This document shows, piece by piece, positions 1 through 11,372 of a stretch of 64,000 nt of DNA; position 1 is the stretch's first letter, and each line of letters opens with the position of its first letter. The DNA comes from Megalobrama amblycephala (taxonomy: Eukaryota > Chordata > Actinopteri > Cypriniformes > Xenocyprididae). The DNA is taken from assembly GCF_018812025.1 (NCBI RefSeq), contig NC_063063.1, forward strand, positions 2,658,001-2,722,000, given 5' to 3'. Made by a program: the position numbers and the translations under genes. The notes beneath the pieces are model-generated. The model saw nothing but the letters and a program-made list of their open reading frames with translations, made no database searches and was not told the origin of the DNA.

Positions 1-1400
1 AATCGCTGGAGCTGTCAATCAAACAGCGCAAGTTTCTCAGTGACTGAGTTCTGGACTCGTGCCAAAACTTCCATTATATTCAATAATTCTCTTAGTTACA
101 TTGAGTTTGCACTGTTAATTATGATGAAAGCATTCGTTAGTGTGCAGAAATCGAGTTGCAATGACAAGATCACTGCTTTCATGCACTCAACAAGTCTGTG
201 ATTGGCTACAATGTTCATCTCTGCAACCTTTCATGCCACGATATAAATATAAGCCATAGATTTAAGTGTAATGTTATAATTAACACTTTTCACAATTGGT
301 TAACCTTGAGAGCTGTAATAGTAAAAATGTGCTTAAAGTTTTTGAGAGATACATAGCTATTTCATATTGCAAAGTTGTTAGCCAATCACAGCAGTGGGTG
401 TTTACACTGAAGTCTCACAGCAGACACGCCCCTTAAAACAGAGCGTTCAAATCAGAGGGCTAAAATCAGGGTAGGAAAAATGTCTTTTATTTCTAAATTA
501 TGACAATTTTTGATGTAAAAAGCATACTAATATTATAAGTACAACAAACAACACAGTTCATGACCCCTTTAATACGTCAACTGTTTTGCGATAGAAATGT
601 TAAACGACCGACAGTAACATTCAGTGATGCAAACTACTCAACTTTTTCCCCTCAAATATGGCCATTTTTAATTGAAAATATGCATTTGCATGATTCAAGT
701 AAGACAAGAAATATTTTCGACATATTAGGCATACAAATAAAACTACATGTGTGCATATTTTAATGCAAATGAATGCAAATATTATTTGCAAATAGTTCCA
801 AATGATTATTTCCCCAACTAGATTTAGACCTAGAATTTCCTTCACTGTTCTGTTTCTTTATGCTTTCAAGACATGGTTACGGCCTTGCTATAAACATCAG
901 AATTTAGCAGAAGTGACTGTAAATGGCGATAACCGTGTTTAAAGGTGCAATCTGCGCTGCGCTCCACCGAATGTTCATTAATCATTAGCAATAGAGTTGA
1001 CTTTACAACCAGTATGAGAAGCTATCAGACCCATCCAACCACGCTACACAAATAAACAAACGCAAACAGAAAATGTTTGGGTACAATTTAGCAAACAAAC
1101 CACAAGCCATCCCTCGAAATGTGAAAAAAACAACTCATGCATAAGGAGAAAAAACTGAAGAAAAGTCCATCAAGCTGAGAACATTGCAGCACACTCCACC
1201 TCCCACAGGTCCTCGCCAGCATCATTAGTTCCAGCCTGTCCTTTCTGCAGCATAAACACTCATTCAAAGCAGCTGACAGCGTACAGCACACTCGTCTAGA
1301 CTCTATAAACAATATAACATCAGATGAAAACCATCTGGATGGCATTGGCACTTCCAACACGCAGATACAATAAAATACAAGCAAGCTCATACCGCCGACA
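1..1400. other. Intronic sequence, no gene recognised
   Basis: AT-rich sequence lying within tanc2 if the gene continues to lower coordinates. I see no exon with convincing coding character and no repeat I can name. Short open frames here lack any recognisable motif. Confidence 0.5.
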
Positions 1401-1581
1401 ACATCTTCTAACTCCTACAGCGCCCGTCCATTTCTTCAGATACCCACAGCTCAAGCAGTTTAGGATAGATTTCGTGCGTACGTGTGTGTTTATGTGAGTG
1501 TGGGAGGAGAGAGATTGGAAAAAGGCAGAAAGAGAGAGGTTAGGTAAGGAGATATGTGGAGGGTGGGGTTCGGTAGCTCAC

Positions 1582-2150
1582 CATGCTCAACCCAAATCCC
1601 GCATTGGGCTGGCAGGCGGGTGTAGATCTGTCCTCCCTCTCCGTCCACGGACACGAACAGCCCCTGCGAGCGTCTCAACGATGGCCAGCTCATCCACACG
1701 CGCTACAGCCCAACGTCCGGACACACGCCAGCGGATATTTCCTCCAGAAGAGTCCACTGGAAGAAGGAAGGTTTGAGCGGAAGGTGGTTTACTGGAAAGG
1801 CATCAGGGAAGAATCATTCCTCGGATTCGAATAAACCAATTAAATGAAGTTGCTTTCCTGAGGCAGCCTGGCACCTCTTCGTTCTCGCAGTCGGGAGAAT
1901 CCCTTCGACAGAACTGGAGAGAGCGGCGATTGACGCGAGCGGAGGGAGTGAGAGAGGGAATGTGTGTCTACCGCTACAGTCCATGAATGGTGCAGTGCTG
2001 CTGTTGTCATGGTAACCACTGGGGAGGAGGCTGGTAAAGTGGTGAGGGGGAGTGAGAGAGAGAGAGAAGGTGCTTTGCAGAGGGACGCTGTGGCGCTGGA
2101 ATGAGTACGGAGAGACTGGAGAGACTGGAGTCTCTGGGTCCGATACTTCA
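1582..2150 (-). promoter_or_regulatory. Candidate CpG-rich promoter and non-coding first exon
   Basis: This stretch is richer in G, C and CpG than its surroundings and is CT-rich on the minus strand around 2040-2080, as at many vertebrate transcription starts. Reading the minus strand, it ends in a very good splice donor (CATG|GTGAGC, last exon base 1582). No long conserved frame crosses it: all three frames hit stops, so it would be 5' UTR. It lies downstream of the tanc2 coding exons on the same strand, so it could be an internal tanc2 promoter or the start of another transcript. No transcript evidence is available; this is inference from composition and one splice site. Confidence 0.3.
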
Positions 2151-2381
2151 GCTGGCATGACCTCACGTTACCCTTGAAAATGCCAACTAACTGTTTATTC
2201 AACTACAAGTCTATTCATCAAACTATCTGTCTATGTTCAACTCACACTTTCACCTCATCTGCCCCTGTTCCTGCTTTTATATTCCATTCCATTCATTTTT
2301 TTTGTTTTTTTTTGGGACTTATATGAAGAAGGGGTGACAAATCAATGCACTTTTGAGTGATAATTAAACAGTGTTGTAATG

Positions 2382-2580
2382 TTAAAGGGATAGTTTAGTT
2401 AAAACTAAAAATAAATGACAATTATAATAAAAAACTTATGTATCATTTACTTGTGTTGTTTTTTTCCATAAAATGAAAGTCAATGGGGTCCGATGCTGTT
2501 TTGGCTTTGATGGCTTTGAATTTTATTGCATGGACAAAGTTCTTTAAAAAAATATCTTCTTTTGTGTATTTTAATTCTAA
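2382..2580. repeat. Degraded piece of TTAA-ended MITE
   Basis: Begins TTAAAGGGATAGTTTAGTT and later contains AAAATGAAAGTCAATGGGG and ATATCTTCTTTTGTGT. These are the same blocks, in the same order, as in the foldback MITEs at 17420-17740 and 24586-24828. The right arm is missing. Confidence 0.5.
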
Positions 2581-2880
2581 AATGAACCAAATTTGCACAC
2601 AAAGTCCAAGTGAAACACATAAAAACCAGACCGAAATTTGTGTATGTATGTATGTGTGTGCTATTGTAGTATCATTAAGATGCTATTATAGTTTTTATAA
2701 TTTAATAGTCTGCAATAGTCCATTTTCATTTCAATTGTTTTTAAAGTTAATATTTTTTGTAATTTTTATAATTTTTTTTATATTTAGTTTTTATTAATTA
2801 TTTCAGTTTTAGTTATAGTTCTTCGAGTTAAACTAAATAAAACTGAGAAATGTTGGAAACAAGCTGGAATATAACAAGTT

Positions 2881-2885
<5 letters not shown>

Positions 2886-2940
<55 letters not shown>

Positions 2941-3098
2941 ATGTGTGTGTGTGTTTATGGATTTAGTTTTTGTTAACTAACCAGATAGATAGATAGATAG
3001 ATAGATGGATAGACAGAACAATAGATAGAATGACAGATAGAACAACAGATAGAACGATATAACGATAGATAGACAGACAGACAGACAGACAGATAGAC

Positions 3099-3176
<78 letters not shown>
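2886..3176. repeat. Microsatellite cluster (AT)n, (GT)n, (GATA)n
   Basis: A pure (AT)n run occupies about 2886-2930, followed by GT/ATGTGT to about 2955. GATA repeats lie at about 2982-3006 and a long uninterrupted (GATA)n at about 3090-3174. Degenerate GACA/GATA steps fill the space between. Likely length-variable. Confidence 0.95.
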
Positions 3177-3760
3177 TTTTACAGGTGACTTTGGTTGGGT
3201 TTGTTTAGCTCTTCACTCCTTCACGTCTCTTTGCGAGTGCTTTAATGACGGGTAGAGATCATTAGCGACTCCTGCTGCTCTCACTAATGTTCTGTGTTTG
3301 AAATGATCTTGTTCTTGTTCTCTTGTTCTTAATCCAAACCTGACATTCAGAGCACTTGAGCAATGAGCTGCTTTAACAAAGTGACATGTTTTTATCAGTT
3401 TACATGCATATTTTTCCATTTTCTTAGTGAGCATTAACAGAAACAAGCAGGGGTCTTCAACGGACAGTCTGTGGCGGCACTGCAGGGGATCTGACAGTTA
3501 TTCGTTTGATCTCAAATTACAACAAGCTTTATATAAAAACAAAGTATTTAAGTAGTTAAGTAGTTATGCTTCATTGCCTGTCCCACAATAAAATGTATTG
3601 ACTGTGTGCATAAATGTGTACATAAAAATTCATTGCTTTTCAATGTAAGCATCATAACATAAAGTAAGTATGCCACGGGTACAAAATCCAAGTACTTCAG
3701 CTAATAGTTCTAGGAACTATAAAAAGGTTCCTCCGGTGCGAAAGCCCCTAATACTTATGT
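3177..3760. other. Intronic sequence, nothing recognised
   Basis: Ordinary AT-rich sequence between a microsatellite and a dispersed repeat. The minus-strand open frame in it has no recognisable domain. Confidence 0.5.
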
Positions 3761-3764
3761 TCAA

Positions 3765-4125
3765 AAGTTTGGGGTAAGTAAGATTTTTCATGTCTCCTGC
3801 TCATCAAGGCTGCATTTATTTGATCAAAATTACAGTAAATACTGTAATATTGTGAAATATTTTTACAACTTAAAGTAACTGTTTCCTATGTGAAAAGTTT
3901 TACAATGTAATTTATTCATGTGATCAAAGCTGAATTTTCAGCATCATTACTCCAGTCTTCAGTGTCACATGATCCTTCAGAAATCATTCTAACATGCTGA
4001 TTTGCTGCTCAAGAAACATTTCAATATTGAAAACAGTTGTGCTGCTTCATATTTTTGTGAAAACTGTGTTTTTGTCAGGACTATTTGATGAACAGAAAGT
4101 TCAAAAGAACAGCATTTACTTGAAA
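3765..4125 (+). repeat. Dispersed repeat family A
   Basis: Copy of a repeat present at least six times here. Diagnostic blocks in order are CAAAAGTTTGGGG, GGCTGCATTTATTTGATCAA, TTCAGCATCATTACTCCAG, CAGTGTCACATGATCCTTC and GTTCAAAAGAACAGCATTTA. Other copies lie at 18961-19345 (+), 19365-19800 (-), 26855-28145 (+, split by an insertion), 31485-31865 (-) and 35860-35943 (+, partial). It is abundant in cyprinid genomes; I do not assign it to a superfamily. Confidence 0.8.
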
Positions 4126-5051
4126 ACTTTTGTAAAAGCAAAAATCTTGGGTTGGGTTACTGTCAGGCACTTACAATGGAAGTGAATTTAAGTGATTTTA
4201 CTAAAGTTTAAGCTTCACATTTCTACTTTAAAATCCAAAATTTACCAAATTAACTTACATTGTAAGTGCCTCCTTGTATTATTTATTTATTTATTTATTG
4301 GATTAAAGGAGCGACATGTCAAAATATTTTTTTGCGGTAATCGACATTATGTCTCAAATGAAATTGATGAAGCTTAACTTGTACTGAAGACAGAATATTC
4401 CTTTAAGTTTTATACAAAACATGTTCCTGCTCCATCCCTCATTCAGACTCATGGTGTTGTTGCTGCTAGCGTTGGATGCTCTTAAATAAAGACATAAAAT
4501 ATTAAAGATCAAGAAGCCTAAATGCATCAGTGATTTGAACAAATAGTTCAGTCTGGCCAAAATGTGACTTGAATGCTAGTTTGCAAACTGGCCAGAATTG
4601 ATCTAACTTTCCGACAGCCTTGATTTCACTCTCTACGCTATATTTGTTCCGGTAAAACGGACAGAGATTTATGGGTTTAATATCACTGGATGTCTCTCTG
4701 TCCTCTGAATGTCAAGCACCAGCCCTGCATGATAAACACTTCACTGTACATGCACTGTATGCTATGGAGAACATACTGCAGTACTCTGTGTATTTAAACC
4801 GTTTTGGATAATTCCAAACAAAAAGCACTTAAAGAAACAGTAGGCCTATTATTTACTCCAAAATTTAAGAACAAATCAATGGTTGAGAAAAGCTGAATTG
4901 CAATTCACCAGGTCAGCTGATATAGATACAACTACCCCTGTTTACAATAATGGATTGTAAGGAGGATGGGCAATGGGCATCCGCAGGAATCAGATATGAT
5001 ATGATACTATATTGATATCAGAGTCACGGTACAATAATATACAACAACATA

Positions 5052-5595
5052 CACTCTTAAAAATAAAGGTTCTGAACTGGTATTGATGGTTCCATTAAAA
5101 ACCTTTCAGCATCCAACACTCTTAAAAATAAAGATTCCTTACTGGCATTGATGGTTCCACGAAGAACCTTTAGTATCAAAGGAACTTTTCCATTCCACAA
5201 AAGGTTCTTAATAGTGGACAGGTTCTTTAGATCATTGGTTCTCAACTGGTTTGGCCATAAGACCCACATTTTCCCATGTTGCCACAACCATGGGACCGTG
5301 GTAATTTCATTGCGACGTAACTATGACATCGCATGTTTCTCAGACACGCTTTACATAAACTGTGTTTGACAGAAGACTCAACAGCTTTCATGCATGCCTT
5401 TCAAAATAAAAGTCTTGCATAAGAAGAACGACACATAGAATTACGTTTTTTGTTGTTGTTGCATTTCCGCGACCCACTCAAATCGGTTTTGTGACCCACC
5501 ATTTCTGAAACACTGATTTGGATTATTAAAATGTTCTTCACAATGAGAAAAACATGGGTCATTTGAAAACTTTGCACTAAAAGGTTCTTTGGGGA
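5052..5595. mobile_element. MITE copies with AAAAATAAAGGTTC ends
   Basis: Two starts of the same short element lie in tandem at about 5054 and 5117 (ACTCTTAAAAATAAAGGTT and a one-base variant). They are followed by typical internal repeats of GGTTC/GAACC motifs. The second copy is cut by another repeat at about 5232-5517 and again by the LTR at 5596-6166. Its right part resumes at 6167 (GGGGAACCCAAAATGG) and decays by about 6240. Confidence 0.7.
5232..5517. mobile_element. Short repeat nested in the MITE
   Basis: Begins GGTTCTCAACTGGTTTGG and ends with GTGACCCACCATTTCTGAAA. Both are recognisable ends of a short teleost dispersed repeat rich in GACCCAC motifs. It interrupts the GGTTC-type MITE between about 5231 and 5518. 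Confidence 0.55.
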
Positions 5596-6166
5596 TGTCA
5601 CATTGTTTTTTTCTCTTACTTTCTGTTTGTCATGTGCTTCCCATGTTCCTCATGTTAGCCTTCCATGTGCTCCCCTGTGTATGTGTCATGTTCTAATTGG
5701 TTGTTCAGATCATGTGTTTCTTTACTTTTAAAAATAAAGGTTCCAAAAGAGGGTTTTTAAAGTGATGCCATAGAAGAACCATTTTTGGCTCCTAACGGTT
5801 CTTTAAAGAACCAGTGTGAAGAACATTTTTCCACTACAAAGAATCTTATGGAAAGGTTCCATGGATGTTAAAGGTTCTTCATGGAACCATCGATACCAAT
5901 AAAGAACCTTTATTTAAGAGCATAGTTCTGTTTTGTCATTGGTTCATTGTTTGATTGTTCTCAGGTGTGCCTTGTTAGTCAAAAACAGACCCCATGTTTC
6001 CATTGTCTCTTGTCTAGTATTGTTTCCTGTAACCGCTGATGGTGAGTTTTGTATCATGTTTATGCTCAAGTCCAGTTCATGAATCAAGTCAAACCAAGTC
6101 TTTGTTTGCATTGTATCTGTTCACGTTGGGATTTAATAAATACGCCTTTAGTGGACTTTGATTACA
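5596..6166. mobile_element. Solo LTR with 5-bp target duplication
   Basis: Starts TGTCACATTG and ends GATTACA (TG...CA rule) and is flanked by identical 5-bp GGGGA at 5591-5595 and 6167-6171. A polyadenylation signal AATAAA lies at 6135-6140, close to the 3' end, as expected for an LTR in + orientation. No internal retroelement coding sequence adjoins it, so it is a solo LTR left by recombination. A GGTTC-type MITE is nested inside it. Family unknown. Confidence 0.7.
5727..5927. mobile_element. GGTTC-type MITE nested in the solo LTR
   Basis: Complete small foldback element. It begins TTTTAAAAATAAAGGTTCC and ends with the inverse (GAACCTTTATTTAAGAG), with many internal GGTTCTT/AAGAACC pairs. 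It belongs to the same family as the element the LTR itself had inserted into. Confidence 0.75.
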
Positions 6167-6239
6167 GGGGAACCCAAAATGGTGGTTCTTCTATGGCACT
6201 GCTGTGAAAAACCCCTTTTGCAACATTTATTTCTAAGAA

Positions 6240-7840
6240 TGTATAATAACATTCTATCTAAAGGCAGTAACAATGCTGCTCCTTCCTTCTAAGTGGAAAC
6301 TACGTCATTATGACTCTTCCTCATTTAACGGTCATCTTTTTATCATTTGGACTCATCCTCACTCCATTCCTCTTCACCTGAGCAGAATTCCAGCCGTAAA
6401 TGTCACATTTCCATTTAGCTGAACAAATGACTGCTGTGGGAGGATCTGGAGGGCTGGGAGCTGGGGGATGGGCTTGTAATTGGGAAGCGATTTGAAGAAG
6501 CCAAAGGAGATGAAGTGAGACAAGACAAGCTTTCAAGTTATCCTTTTCTGACCTCATCTCTGAACTGTGACCATGTTTACTCCTGGTTTTAAGGCAAGAC
6601 AAAAATTGCTTTTTGAGGCATTGAGTCAGTTTTGAGATTTTGGGCTATTTTGCTTCTTATTTCAGAAAGAAAACATCCAAAATACACATTTGTGTTTATT
6701 TTATTACACGTTATCTATTTGTGTCTGTAGATTTCAATTACAATACATACCTGTAAAGGCCGCCCTTACTGTTTTATATATGATATTTATTTAACACTTT
6801 TTTTAACTGGCTGTTGACAGTATTTTCTGATTTATGGAGTGATGCATAAATTAAAATATATCCAAAAGGTGTTTTACAAAGGGGATTTAACTCTAATATG
6901 TCAACACAATAATTTTGAACTTTGCTTTATCCAATGTTAGGATTTCTGTTCTGGAAATGTATGCAATAACTATTGCATTTTTAATTACATTGACTCATTT
7001 ACATATTTAAACATTTCAGAAATGTGTAGTTCAAAACAATTGTCTGCAGTAACACAGATCTTGTAAAGCACTTAATATCAATATCACACTAAAATACATG
7101 AGAATTATGCTAGAAACATCACATTCTTTTTTTGCAATAGGTCAGGTTTGTTCTTGGCCACAGGAGACACATGTTACCATGAGGTGTAAACTGCAACGTG
7201 TCTCACCCGACCACTTGTGATCAAACCACCTGAGATGGATCTCAGTACCAGGTTTGTAGTCTTTTTGGTACAGTCCTTCTTCGTGGATGCAGAGAGGAAC
7301 TGGTTGTACTCAAGAAGAGTTACTGAGAATAGAAAAAAGGCTAATCATGCATTGTAATTGTGGTATGGATTGAGAAGGAAAGTGGAAGCAGATCGACAGC
7401 GGAGGAGGAGGTGAAATTTCATCAAGCCAATTAATGGGCATTGAGGGAAAATGTAATTTTCCCTCTTTCTATATAGATCTATAGGGATAGCGGTAAAGCT
7501 ATTGATTATGGTAGTTAATTTGGGTTTGGAACAGGAGGGTGACATGAGGCTTGAAGTTCAGAGGTGAGAATCCTGTGATTCAATCAGGGAAATCCACAAC
7601 ACTGGTGGAGCAGTGATTCTCAAAAGGGTCAAAGATCTGATGTGATGGGTCACGAAAAGCTGGGAAAATAAAAACAATCCTTCATGTCAATAATAAAATG
7701 CAACTGACCGAATGATCATGAATGGTTAGGAAAATAAATGTGTATATTCATATTTTAGCAGAATATGCTAATAGAGTTGTGAATTCAATACCGCCTGTAT
7801 TGAATGTGATGTAATAAAAACAAACATACAATGAATCACG
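6240..7840. other. Intronic sequence, partly GC-richer block
   Basis: The block at about 6340-6600 has higher GC than its surroundings and no repeat similarity to other parts of the window, so it is a reasonable candidate for conserved non-coding DNA. Around 7140-7260 there is a short stretch that reads like a degraded transposon end. No gene recognised. Confidence 0.35.
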
Positions 7841-8800
7841 ATTCACGAGTAAATGACTCTAATATGCTGATTCTTTTCAGTGAATCAAAAACATACAGTG
7901 AGATCTCTGCAGTTTGATTCCTGATGACTCTTATGAGCTGATTCTTCTCAGGGAATCAAAACCATACACCGCCATTGGTGCGGTTCAATTCTTAACGACT
8001 CTTATGAGCTGATTCTTTTTAGTGACTCAAAAACATGCATTGCGAAAAGTGCAGTTAGATTCTTGACTCTTAGGGGCCGTTAACACAGAACGTGTTGTTC
8101 CTTTCCAATGTGCTACTTTTCCATTGTTTTTCTATGTAAACGCACTAGATGGACGTGCAAAACCGTCTTGCTTCTTTTGCAGCATCTCACACATAACATG
8201 GCGCTCTAAAACCGCGGCGCTCAAGGTTAAAATCAGTTCAACTTTTAAAAAATGCATCTCGAATCCTTGCGTTTTTTCCCCGTTCCACTGCCCACGTCTT
8301 TTTTGCATTTTTCAAAGCAAAAACACGTTCTGTGTGAACTAGCCCTTATGAGCTGATTCTTTTCATTGAATCAAAAACATACAGTGCGATCGGTGCAGTT
8401 TGATTCTTTGACGACTCTTATGAGCTGATTCTTTTCATTGAATCAAAAACATACAGTGCGATCGGTGCAGTTTGATTCTTTGACGACTCTTATGAGCTGA
8501 TTCTTTTCATTGAATCAAAAACATTAATTGCGAAAAGTGCAGTTAGATTCTTGGCGACTCTTATGAGCTGATTCAGTTCAGTGAATCAAAAACATACATT
8601 GTGACAAGGGCATTCCAATTCTTGATGATTCTTATGAGCTGATTTTTTTCCCCAATGAATTTAAAACATACAGTGTGATTGGTGAAGTTTAATTCTTGAT
8701 GGCTTTTATGAGCTGATTCTTTTCAGTGAATTAAAAAACATACATTGTGATAAGGGCAGTTCAGTTCTTTACGACTCTTATAGGCTGATACATTTCATTG
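7839..8800. repeat. Minisatellite with ~70-bp unit, interrupted
   Basis: Imperfect tandem units of about 70 bp. Each carries CTTATGAGCTGATTCTTTTC, then TGAATCAAAAACATACA, then a GTGCAGTTTGATTCTTGA-like segment. Two adjacent units at about 8346-8490 are nearly identical. A 273-bp element (8073-8345) is inserted in one unit. Units decay toward both edges. Confidence 0.85.
8073..8345. mobile_element. MITE with TTA duplication (PIF/Harbinger-like)
   Basis: Terminal inverted repeats GGGGCCGTTAACACAGAACG on the left and the inverse CGTTCTGTGTGAACTAGCCC on the right enclose 273 bp. The element is flanked by TTA at 8070-8072 and 8346-8348. Neighbouring minisatellite units carry a single GACTCTTATGAGC, so the empty site is visible in the same array. 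A 3-bp TWA duplication is typical of PIF/Harbinger elements; the superfamily is inferred from that alone. Confidence 0.85.
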
Positions 8801-10600
8801 AAAATACAGCAAAAAATTCCCAAAACGAGCAAATCTTATGAACTGAAAAAGATGGGTTACCCATTTGAATCTGTCTGAAACACTGTCCTGAATAATTTAT
8901 TGCATTAGCAGTGAGAGAATTTTCTACCAATTGAGTCAGAATCAAATCAGATCAAATCGAACTGGAAATGAATTAAATCAAATTGCATGTTACAGCATTG
9001 TGGGATATTGGAGTAAATGGTATATTATCACATTTTTTTATGTATTATTCACTCTTTATTGTTTATTAAAGCCGTATCAAAGTGTGACATCATATCCTGT
9101 TCCCTATGTTCAGTAATCTTGTAGTGTAAGTGCACTTTGAGGAATCAACAAGTTGTCTCTCAAACGCTCACCGGCCCTTATCACAGTTTCTTTACCACTG
9201 GGCTACAGCAGTAAGAAATGACAAAGCAGTCTCAACAGATGACACAAACAACCTTATGAAATCCCAATAAATCAGCTAAGCTACATAGGGGTGCTATATA
9301 TCTGTTTTGTTGTACACAGAGGTGAATTAAGTGCCTCCCTGCAAGTGTCGACAGAAGTTAACTGACGTTGCAGCAATGCACCTGAGAGAAACAGAATTCA
9401 ATCTGCGAAAACAAAGGCCTTGTGGCATTTTCAATCAAGAACTAGTGGTTCTTCAGGGGAGGCGTCTGCACACCTTCACTACTCACTGAGGCTGAACTGA
9501 TGGAGGAGGGGCCGCATCGGACCCCCCGCCTCGCCCTGGGACGCTTAAATCAGGATGTGATTGATCTGTTAAAAAGGTCACTGCTCTCTTGCTGGGCTTT
9601 GTTCAAATCTGAAGAGATGGATACAATCTGCCATTTTCTCCTTCCCTTCACCACTAGGTAATCACAGACAAATGAAATGAGGGAGATAAAGAAGGAGAAC
9701 AAAAGAAAGAGAGAGGAAAGCAAAGAGGAAGGACACTTTACCATGTCCTTTTGCCACTTTTATTGATACATACACTGAAAAAAAAAAAATGGTATAGAAA
9801 AGTTTTCAACCCAGGTTTAATTGGAAACACGTGACATGTATATATCAAAATAAGTTGTTCTGCACATTTCGCAACACTTTCAAAGTGAAATGTCCAGTGA
9901 GTGGCATTAAAAAGTGTGTTCAGTTTCATTACGTTGGTTGTTGTTCGCATTGTAGCGGTTCAGAAATGATAAAGGGCACTAATAGTTTAATGCTCTATAG
10001 TGTTTGAAAATAACTTACCATCTACACTAAACCTAACCGACTGTGTTAAAACCAAACGTGAGGGGGAAAAAATGCATTTGCTGAAGCAAGCATGGCATTT
10101 TAACTTGCTTTAAGTCTTTGAGCTCTTTTATCATGTCTCGTGTTGCATGGGACTTGTAACCAAGCGCTCTGCATCACATTGCTGTACAAGGTGAGCTACC
10201 GAGCAGGTTTACTACATCAAAAAAGCCACATATGGAAGCAAGGTTTTTTGGACTTTTGCAGACATGTACTGTAGGTAGGCATGTTTTCCCAATGATGCTG
10301 TGTTGCTAATATTGTATTGCATTCTCTGGCATGAGTTGCTATAGCTGACATAACAGCAAACTGCCTTACTTTATGCATCTTTTTTTTTCTTTTAGGGCAG
10401 AGCAGTCTTGCTAGGTAAGTTAATACAGTTAGTTAAACTGACATGTTTATAGCTACCTGAACACCACATCAGATTTCATGCTATAAACATTTGCATAAAT
10501 CTATCGCCTCCTTTGTTACCGCCTCATGCTTCTTACCTAAGATGTATACATTGCTAACACAGCAAAAAATACTGCCTGAAAATTTAATTCATATAATACA
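8801..10600. other. Intronic sequence with possible conserved block
   Basis: About 9390-9720 is unlike the repeats elsewhere and is moderately GC-rich (e.g. GGACCCCCCGCCTCGCCCTG at 9519-9538), a candidate conserved non-coding block. About 10140-10220 contains a tRNA-like SINE remnant listed separately. Nothing else recognised. Confidence 0.35.
10142..10220 (-). repeat. tRNA-derived SINE-like remnant
   Basis: On the minus strand it reads GTAGCTCACCTTGTACAGCA followed by GCGCTTGGTTACAAGTCCCA. This looks like the A-box and B-box half of a tRNA-derived SINE head. A related stretch with GTGAGCTACAGAGCAAGTTT lies at about 55370-55425. Confidence 0.4.
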
Positions 10601-10602
10601 AT

Positions 10603-11367
10603 TGTCACGCCTGCCAGCAGGAGTGCCTATGATAGCCACCAGAGGGCACTCCTTCCAAGTCTTTTGCCATTCCATCATGAACTACATTTCCCATAAACCT
10701 TTGGACTCATTATCATGTGATTGCATCCAATTGTGTGTCATTAGCTTGTTAATGTCTCTGTATATAAGCCCTGTGTTTTCTCTCACTCTTTGCGAAGTCT
10801 TGTATGTGTTACACTGCATTTCTGAGCATTGCTCCTGGTTCTGGCCCGATCTCATGAAAGTGTGTATCAATAGCACAATTTTCTGTTTCTATTTGGTGTG
10901 CTATTTATACGCAGAAATTACCATTGGTGTGCATATGATACACATGTGTTTGACGTGCATATAATATGTACTTTTTGAGTGCATATGATATGCAATTTCC
11001 AGTGCCCATATGATACGCAATTTGTTTACATGCAAATGATACACACTTTTGCCGTACATATAATACGCCCCTACCCCACACCACTAATCCTACCCATTGC
11101 CTATCATATGCACGCAAAAAAGTCACTTCAGCATATAAATAGCACGCCAAATACAAACATAAACTTCGTGAAATAGATACGCAGTACTAGGAGATTGTGT
11201 TGCTTCTGCTTATTTTCCCTGGATTTCCCTGTTTGCTTGTGCCTTGAACTTTTTTATTATCTGGATTGTTTTGCCCTGTGGTTTTGACCTTATGTCTGTT
11301 TTATGGATTACCCTCAATAAAGCTGCGTTTGGATCTCCTAACCCAAGTCTCGGAGCAGTTCGTGACA
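10603..11367 (+). mobile_element. Solo LTR (TGTCACG...CGTGACA)
   Basis: Bounded by a perfect 7-bp terminal inverted repeat, TGTCACG and CGTGACA, with flanks ACAAT (10598-10602) and GCAAT (11368-11372), a 5-bp duplication with one mismatch. In + orientation it has a TATA-like TATATAAGCC near 10759 and AATAAA near 11318, the expected promoter-to-poly(A) order. No gag/pol sequence adjoins it. A separate MITE is nested at 10892-11151. The 157-codon open frame crossing it is not a gene. Confidence 0.8.
10892..11151. mobile_element. MITE nested in the solo LTR
   Basis: Ends TTTGGTGTGCTATTTATACG and the inverse ATAAATAGCACGCCAAA enclose about 260 bp. The interior is made of ATATGATACAC/GTGTATCATAT-like steps, giving strong foldback character. 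It splits the LTR between its promoter and poly(A) halves, so it is younger than the LTR. Superfamily not assigned. Confidence 0.75.
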
Positions 11368-11372
11368 GCAAT

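Noticed and set aside
1498..1834. Overlapping + open frames in the CpG-rich block
   Set aside because: Frames on both strands are open because of GC content; no motif; a minus-strand donor explains the block better.
7839..8800. Regular repeats considered as CRISPR
   Set aside because: Units are contiguous tandem repeats without unique spacers, in a vertebrate genome.
10491..10964. 157-codon + open frame
   Set aside because: It runs across the border of a solo LTR and a nested MITE; no domain, and its ends do not respect element boundaries.
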